Assembly: GCF_023701485.1 (NCBI RefSeq)
Contig: NZ_JAMQBK010000038.1
Location: forward strand, 1-62,811
Direction: 5' to 3'
DNA length: 62,811 nt
From: Aporhodopirellula aestuarii
GTDB taxonomy: Bacteria; Planctomycetota; Planctomycetia; Pirellulales; Pirellulaceae
The notes under the pieces were generated by a model. It worked only from the letters and a program-made list of their open reading frames with translations. It searched no databases and was not told where the DNA came from. Shown here piece after piece: positions 57,710-62,811 of this stretch (its first letter is position 1; each line of letters opens with the position of its first letter). Made by a program: the position numbers and the translations under genes.

Positions 57710-57822
57710 TGAGTAGGCCGGTTCAAGGAGCGCAGCGACGAAGCTCCGGCATGACGTGGATGATATCGTGTGGATCACTTGGGACTGCCGGAACTGCGCT
57801 TCACTTGTTCCGGCCTACGAGG
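57710..57822 (+). repeat. MITE-like repeat, copy 2 of 2
   Basis: 113 bp, nearly the same as the copy at 57499, in the same orientation. It has single-base differences and lacks the 9-base duplication. The ends are the same inverted repeat, GTAGGCCGG / CCGGCCTAC. Confidence 0.8.
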
Positions 57823-58155
57823 GCTCCACAACCTGAAGGAGGCGATGCCCGACGTTCGGCGACATTTCGCCCCGCGATCACCTTCTTCGTTGAACCACCG
57901 ATCCCCGTCTTTGTTGTCATCCACGATCACCTGCAAGTAGTCATCCCCTCTTTCAGTTCCGCATGCATTCGCTCAAGCGAGGACGGTTTGTAAGCGGGAA
58001 CATCTCGGCTGCTGCCGGAATTGATAGTCAGCTTGGCCAGTGGCATGAAAGAGCCGAAACGTCGCAGCGAGCGTCCCTGGCCACCCCGAGCTGGGTAGTG
58101 CCATTTTTCACGTCGTTCGGTCGCTCGGGACATCGATTGTTTCACTGCTACTCTT

Positions 58156-58440
58156 AGCGGAACGGCGCAAGCGGGCTTTTAATTGAGTTGTTTCGTAGAG
58201 CTTAGCTGGACAGCGCCCCGTTCGAGCAAAAGGTAAACTGAAGCGTAAGCGAGGGAAGGAGTTACGAAGATTTCCTCGCTCACGCTTCGGCTACCAATGC
58301 ATTGTTCGCAGACACCGCACCCACAACACTTTAGATGCCTTTTGAACGATCGAAGTGGCGTTGTCCTGTTAGCGAGCCGATAGCGCCAGCTGCGTGCCTC
58401 CAATGACTGTGTCCTCCCATCAACAGCCCGCTTGCGCCAC
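58156..58440. repeat. degenerate composite REP region
   Basis: The left arm AGCGGAACGGCGCAAGCGGGC (58156 on) and the right arm CAACAGCCCGCTTGCG (58421 on) recall the outer palindrome at 94-294. AGCGAGCCGATAGCGCCAGC at 58371 recalls its inner arm. A further stem, GAAGCGTAAGCGAGG / CCTCGCTCACGCTTC, lies at about 58239-58291. No gene is present from 57486 to 58542. Confidence 0.65.
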
Positions 58441-58542
58441 CAACAAAACAGATTGCATCGGGCTCTCGTCCGGCCGCTAAAAGGCGTAACGGACTAGCGA
58501 GAGCCGATCGGTCTCACCATCATTTACTATGCTGACAAAGCA

Positions 58543-59790
58543 CTATTGGGAGCTTCTAACGGGCCGAACTTTTTTTGCCGGCTCATTTTGCCCGTACGTC
58601 TGCCAAGTTTTGGCAAATGCGCCGTCGGGAAACCAATTGGCGGTCGACTTGTCACCTCTGAATTCCGAGTAAGGAGCAACTTCCAAGCGTTGCCTTCCGC
58701 CTCGTTCGAAGTCGTAGGTCGCACCCAGCCATCCACTCTCGATATCTATCGGCTTCAAGGTGCCGTCCTCACCAAGGCGGACACGCATCGCGGCTTTACA
58801 AAATTCAGTGATCAACTCCCAAGCAGAATCGGCATCGGCCGGACCGTGGCCAACACCACCTTCCATCATCACACACATCGCTGCGTTACGGGTTTCGCGC
58901 ATTTTCGCGACAACCTGATCCTGTCGGCTCCTCAACAGATATTTGTCGATCGTGCCACACATGACCAGTGCTGGGGCTTTCTCAGTATTCGGAAACTGCA
59001 AATAGTTTGAAAAGCCGGGATGAAACGCTATCCAAGCGATAACTCTATCCGGACGGTCTCTTGGCCAGCTGGCCGCAAACCCGGTTCCGTTGGAGTGGCC
59101 AAAGGTCATCAACGGTACTTCCGGAAGTTCGGGGTGCCCGGACAATTCGGCCAGTCGCTTGAGATGTTCATCCAGTACATCGACCGAAGCCACACCTCTT
59201 TGCACCGGATCACCAAGCATGCCGATCAGTGCCACTTGCTCTTCTTCGGCAAAACTCTTCAGCACCGGTTTGGTGATGTCGCCCATACCATGCCTGGAAA
59301 TACAGAAGGCGGCCTTTACTCTTTTGACGGACTCCGGGATATAGACATGAAACTGAACCTCGGTCCCTTTCCTACCTTCGGGGGCTTTCATTTCAGTTGT
59401 AAAACCAACAAGACTGCTATCAACCGGTTTGGGTTTCAGCTTCACAACGATGGGTTCTTCACTCGTAAATTGGTTCATCGACCGGATGGGGATTTGCGCG
59501 TCGACGTGACCACTTCTGGTGACTTGTAACGTAGCGAAGGCCCTGCGTTTGTTTCGTTTCAGCGGTTCGTCGATTTGAAACTTCAGGACAAATTCACCAT
59601 TGGCATTGCTTTGTGTTTCCACGCCAATCGGCACCAGAGTGACGTTGGCGTCGTTGAGCCAGTTGTCGGATGTGTCCATCACTTTGCCCCTGAGCACATA
59701 AGTCGAGTCGGCAGCCATCGACGCGTTGCTGCACAACAGCATTCCGTATCCCAGCAACACCAACAAAGGCCGTATTCCAATTCTTTTCAT
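58543..59790 (-). CDS. secreted alpha/beta-hydrolase with carboxypeptidase-regulatory-like domain
   Basis: 415 residues from ATG 59790, with GGAAG seven bases upstream; an ATG at 59814 overlaps the previous stop. The signal peptide ends near SNASMAAD (about residue 22). A beta-sandwich like CarboxypepD_reg follows (about 28-110: YVLRGKVMDTSDNWLNDA). The hydrolase core has the nucleophile elbow FGHSNGTGF, and a His in GGVGHGPAD that could complete the triad. It resembles planctomycete dienelactone-hydrolase-like or esterase proteins. It follows the putative glycosidase at 59811 directly and is probably co-transcribed. Confidence 0.85.
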   Translation of the reverse strand: MKRIGIRPLLVLLGYGMLLCSNASMAADSTYVLRGKVMDTSDNWLNDANVTLVPIGVETQSNANGEFVLKFQIDEPLKRNKRRAFATLQVTRSGHVDAQIPIRSMNQFTSEEPIVVKLKPKPVDSSLVGFTTEMKAPEGRKGTEVQFHVYIPESVKRVKAAFCISRHGMGDITKPVLKSFAEEEQVALIGMLGDPVQRGVASVDVLDEHLKRLAELSGHPELPEVPLMTFGHSNGTGFAASWPRDRPDRVIAWIAFHPGFSNYLQFPNTEKAPALVMCGTIDKYLLRSRQDQVVAKMRETRNAAMCVMMEGGVGHGPADADSAWELITEFCKAAMRVRLGEDGTLKPIDIESGWLGATYDFERGGRQRLEVAPYSEFRGDKSTANWFPDGAFAKTWQTYGQNEPAKKVRPVRSSQ

Positions 59791-59810
59791 GGCGTCTTCC
59801 GACTTTTCTT

Positions 59811-62195
59811 TCATTCGTTTTGTTTCGACGTAATTTCGCGGCGTGCGAATTCACTGAAGGTCGCAGCGGCCAGAGCGGTCTGGCTGTGTGAGGCGACAGC
59901 CATTCCCATCTCAATCTTTTCACGCATGGGGATGCTCACCTGAGAGATTTTGGTCCACCTTGTCCCATCTGAAGAGCAATACCCTGAAAAGACATCGCCG
60001 CTGCGAACCAGCATGACACGGCGACCCTTTCCTGCATCAATGAACCCTGCACTGACAGTTTTCTCGCCCGATTTTAGGCGGTAGTACATATACAGTCGCC
60101 CCGCCGGATCTCGGAGTACGGCGACCATCGGGGCGTCAGTCGCCAACGACTCCCTGAACATGATGCCGGCCCTGGCATACGCGTGCGTATTCTCCAACGC
60201 ATCTATCGAAGCCTTGATTGCACCGTCTCCGTAGTGGGCGTCTGAAAGAAAAAACAACTGCTCCGATTCACGGGAGAATCCCCCACCACCTTGAATCCTG
60301 TAGGTGTCGTCGGTGCCGGAGATCCCACTGCCCGCCAGAGCTGGGTTACCGATGTCGTTCTTCCATAAAATCCTGGCTACCGATTTTTCCCCGGAGCCAG
60401 GTTGGTAATTCAAAAACACATCACAATGTTCAAAGCTGCGAGTAAAGACATTGCTGTCCCGAACGTAAGGCCCCAAGGGCTCGCCTAACGGGCGATTGAG
60501 TTGATCGATGTAACTGGCGTCCCATTCCCACATCTTGCCCTTCTTGGCATCTACCGTGGCCTGCCAATAGAAGTAGGAATACTTTTCCGCATACAACAAA
60601 TAGATCGCCAAGCTACGATCGATCCTGTCCTCCATGTCCCGCTTGCTCGTTGCCCCTTTGACGGGCATCCTCAAGATTTGCATCTTTTTGTTCAAACCCG
60701 TTTCCCGTCCAATGGCAATGGTCTCAGCGACCGTATCAGGACTACCGCCACCGCTCCATCCTTCCCGGTAGGTTCCGTCCACAAAGCCAATACGCTGTCG
60801 AGCTCCCGCATTGTTGTTCATGACCAGTTTGTTAGCGGGTGTCGCCTTATACAGGGCGTCGAGCATGGAAATGGGGACACCCGATTTGTCAACAAACGTG
60901 CCGTCAATCGATGGATGAGCGATCATCTTCTCCGCGCAACCCACCCACCATTGAACGAAATCAGGATTGCTCCGGTCATAGGTCGGCAGGCCATCCCGGA
61001 TCGTAAATTTGGGGTCAATCCATTCATCACGATGTTTGGTGATGGAATCATCAATCCCGTAATGCCCGAAGTAGATCCTCGAGTTCCAATAAAAGAGTAT
61101 TTTGAGATTGGGATTGATCTTCTTTAGCCGCGCTGCGGTATGCAGCATTCCCTTCATGGTGCTTCCTTGGCCGGCGTTATTGGCCTTCTCGAGAACAACT
61201 AAATCATAGTGTTCGGCAATGGCTATGATTTCATCATCCTTGTAGGCGGTGCTCTTGCGGATCAAGATGCCCCGTGGAACGCGATCCCAGGAAAACGCGG
61301 GAAAGGCGTTTAGCTTCTCTTCCGACGTTGGCGGATATGGAGTCGGTCCAAACGTGTGTCCATTTTGCAAATCAGCAAACAAATGCCCCGGATCTTCGAT
61401 GGATAAGGACGGGTTTCTAACGACCAACGACAAGTGCACCTGCTGCATGGCCCAATCCCTGCCTTTCACGGCACCGCCCGCCCCGGTAACGGAATACGAT
61501 GAACCACTGACGTCGCAGGATTCAGTCGGTGTGCCGAAGGTCGCGGACCGCAATCGCTCCCCCACGCCAAGAATCATTTTATGGCCTCTTCCACCTCCGG
61601 ACTCTCTGGCGATGAAATGCGTAAAGGTCTCTTCCAGCACAAGTCCCTTCGACACCAATTCCGATCCATTGATCGTAAAATCCTGCAGGGACATGCGGAT
61701 CGACTCGCCAACTCCGATGCTTCCCCCTTTGCCGACGGACCAATTGTTGTTCGCGCCTGAAAGCGACGCCGGATTGCCGAGCGAAGCGACACTCGAAGTG
61801 TTCACGCCCCCTTTGAAGGAAAAAGTCGTACCGCTGAACGCCTCGACAACTACATTGAATTGCAGTGTTTCCGCCTCGGCCCCATCGAGCAAATCGTTCC
61901 CGGTCCAGGTAATTTGGTAAATCCACTTCGAATGATCCACCACCCGTTTGCAAGAGAGATCGGGTGAATTGAGATTCACACTGCGGTATCCATTTGCAAG
62001 CACCAAATCTGCAGGCGTTGCTGACGGCGTTCCGGCGGTCGGGTGCAAGGTAATCCAAAAATGACTATTCCGACCCGATGAGTCCACCGCAAATACGGAT
62101 GGAACACTGACAAAGAGCAGCCAACACAAACCAATGAATTTCGCAAGCTCGATATTCCGCAATAGAGCTCGAAGTTTGACGTTGTTCCGTCTCAT
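59811..62195 (-). CDS. putative secreted glycosidase (GHL15-like) with C-terminal LamG/DUF1349-like domain
   Basis: 794 residues from ATG 62195; ATGs at 62207 and 62231 are also in frame. A hydrophobic signal (FIGLCWLLFVSVPSVFA) lies near residues 20-37. An N-terminal beta-rich domain runs to about 280. A barrel-like region at about 310-580 contains GILIRKSTAYKDDEIIAIA and IDGTFVDKSGVPI, with acidic residues as in putative glycoside hydrolases of the GHL15 kind. The last 160 residues resemble a DUF1349/concanavalin-like domain (AYARAGIMFRESL). It probably cuts a glycan together with the neighbouring hydrolase. Family placement is tentative. Confidence 0.75.
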   Translation of the reverse strand: MRRNNVKLRALLRNIELAKFIGLCWLLFVSVPSVFAVDSSGRNSHFWITLHPTAGTPSATPADLVLANGYRSVNLNSPDLSCKRVVDHSKWIYQITWTGNDLLDGAEAETLQFNVVVEAFSGTTFSFKGGVNTSSVASLGNPASLSGANNNWSVGKGGSIGVGESIRMSLQDFTINGSELVSKGLVLEETFTHFIARESGGGRGHKMILGVGERLRSATFGTPTESCDVSGSSYSVTGAGGAVKGRDWAMQQVHLSLVVRNPSLSIEDPGHLFADLQNGHTFGPTPYPPTSEEKLNAFPAFSWDRVPRGILIRKSTAYKDDEIIAIAEHYDLVVLEKANNAGQGSTMKGMLHTAARLKKINPNLKILFYWNSRIYFGHYGIDDSITKHRDEWIDPKFTIRDGLPTYDRSNPDFVQWWVGCAEKMIAHPSIDGTFVDKSGVPISMLDALYKATPANKLVMNNNAGARQRIGFVDGTYREGWSGGGSPDTVAETIAIGRETGLNKKMQILRMPVKGATSKRDMEDRIDRSLAIYLLYAEKYSYFYWQATVDAKKGKMWEWDASYIDQLNRPLGEPLGPYVRDSNVFTRSFEHCDVFLNYQPGSGEKSVARILWKNDIGNPALAGSGISGTDDTYRIQGGGGFSRESEQLFFLSDAHYGDGAIKASIDALENTHAYARAGIMFRESLATDAPMVAVLRDPAGRLYMYYRLKSGEKTVSAGFIDAGKGRRVMLVRSGDVFSGYCSSDGTRWTKISQVSIPMREKIEMGMAVASHSQTALAAATFSEFARREITSKQNE

Positions 62196-62394
62196 CGATA
62201 CAAACATTTTTGAGGACCTGAAATCACTCATCTTACCTACTACTGAATGATAGGGGACGCAGCCCATTTTTTCTTCGGTCGGCCCAGTGAGCGAAGCGTG
62301 TGTTCAGTTGTAATCGAACGGCGGACTGGGAAACAAATGGATCGCTGCAACCAGGTAGGGCGTTGGCGCCACACCGGGCAACTTGCGAAGCTGA

Positions 62395-62700
62395 GTGAGC
62401 GTTCGGTTTGGATCCGCTGAGTCGTGGTGGTCAGGCGAACCGGCTTGCCCGTTGATCAATGTCTTGTTGCTGACAATCGGTGCCGCGCTCGCCGGCGCGG
62501 ATGACTTTGTCGCGATCGCGACGTTTGCCAACACCACGAAAAGACGGTTTGCCGAGATCCTTGACACGACCGAGGGAGTTCCATCGCACGATCGTTTCAT
62601 TGCAATCAAACCAGGCGAACCTGAACTGATGCGGCTCGAGAGGATCACTCGCAAGCCAGCAATTGTTTACGTCTTTCGCGTGCAGGGGACGTCGATTTAA
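62395..62700 (+). pseudogene. ISAs1-family transposase remnant
   Basis: The translated frame contains VLLLTIGAALAGADDFVAI, FANTTKRRFAEIL and GVPSHDRFIAI. These match the N-terminal DDE_Tnp_1-associated region of ISAs1 transposases. The catalytic part is missing; the frame loses similarity after about 60 residues and runs into the repeat at 62686. It is a dead fragment of an insertion sequence. Confidence 0.75.
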
Positions 62701-62808
62701 TTACTGCGGGATTTCAAAAGTAGCGGAAAGGCGCGAACCGTCCGGTAACGCGGGACCGGACGGCTCGCGCCGTTCCGCTGAAAAGAGCACTAAAACAATC
62801 GACGTCCC
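62686..62808 (+). repeat. REP/MITE-like element with 12-bp terminal inverted repeats
   Basis: The best-preserved copy of the family. The ends GGGACGTCGATT and AATCGACGTCCC are perfect 12-bp inverted repeats. Inside are GCGGGATTTCAAAAGT and a palindrome with arms AGCGGAAAGGCGCGAACCG / CGGCTCGCGCCGTTCCGCT. It contains no ORF of its own. Confidence 0.9.
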
Positions 62809-62811
62809 GAG

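Noticed and set aside
57499..58440. Repeat-rich stretch as a CRISPR array
   Set aside because: Only two copies of a long repeat with unequal contents, and no regular spacing or cas genes.

Overview
The window reads as a planctomycete chromosome segment, most likely from the Pirellulaceae (Rhodopirellula-like). Evidence: formylglycine-type sulfatases, paired DUF1549/DUF1553 'planctomycete cytochrome' and DUF1501 genes, a DUF1559 pseudopilin with an H-X9-DG tail, a BBP7-like outer-membrane protein, ECF sigma factors translationally coupled to FecR-like membrane proteins, and Tat-type RRxF signals. No rRNA, CRISPR array, phage or intact insertion sequence was seen.

Layout. 1-0.4 kb: palindromic repeats. 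0.4-12.8 kb: a sulfated-polysaccharide cluster with a sigma/FecR pair, two sulfatases and a GH2-GH43 fusion on the minus strand, and a third sulfatase divergent on the plus strand. 12.9-17.8 kb: a coiled-coil protein, an undecaprenyl-phosphate sugar transferase, nadC, a conserved hypothetical and a lipoprotein. 17.9-24.7 kb: rsmE, then a winged-helix AAA ATPase and a protein kinase fused to a tubulin/FtsZ-like domain, with a divergent ExeA-like protein whose P-loop is degenerate. 24.7-33.7 kb: a second sigma/FecR cluster, here with a LamG tail, followed by a large DUF1549/DUF1553 cytochrome and a DUF1501 protein, with a Gfo/Idh/MocA oxidoreductase upstream. 34-38 kb: a tiny lipoprotein, a DUF1559 pseudopilin and the BBP7-like protein. 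38-51.4 kb: a short SecA, hypotheticals, HU, a CxxCxxCC protein, an extended CsrA, NAD synthase, a DUF188 protein, a cation/proton antiporter and a rhomboid. 51.8-55.6 kb: a short-chain dehydrogenase, a DUF1328 protein, tgt, and a TPR protein with two RNA polymerase alpha-CTD modules. 55.7-62.8 kb: tRNA-Thr and tRNA-Arg, then a repeat-rich, gene-poor stretch, a secreted hydrolase pair and an ISAs1 transposase remnant.

How it fits together. The two sigma/FecR clusters look like substrate- or envelope-responsive regulons that control secreted degradative enzymes. The core genes (nadC, nadE, rsmE, tgt, tRNAs) are ordinary housekeeping. The most unusual items are the kinase-tubulin fusion with its AAA neighbour, the TPR/tandem alpha-CTD protein coupled to tgt, the extended CsrA, and a family of roughly 123-bp palindromic elements. 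The clearest of these has perfect 12-bp terminal inverted repeats, and another copy has a second palindrome nested inside it.
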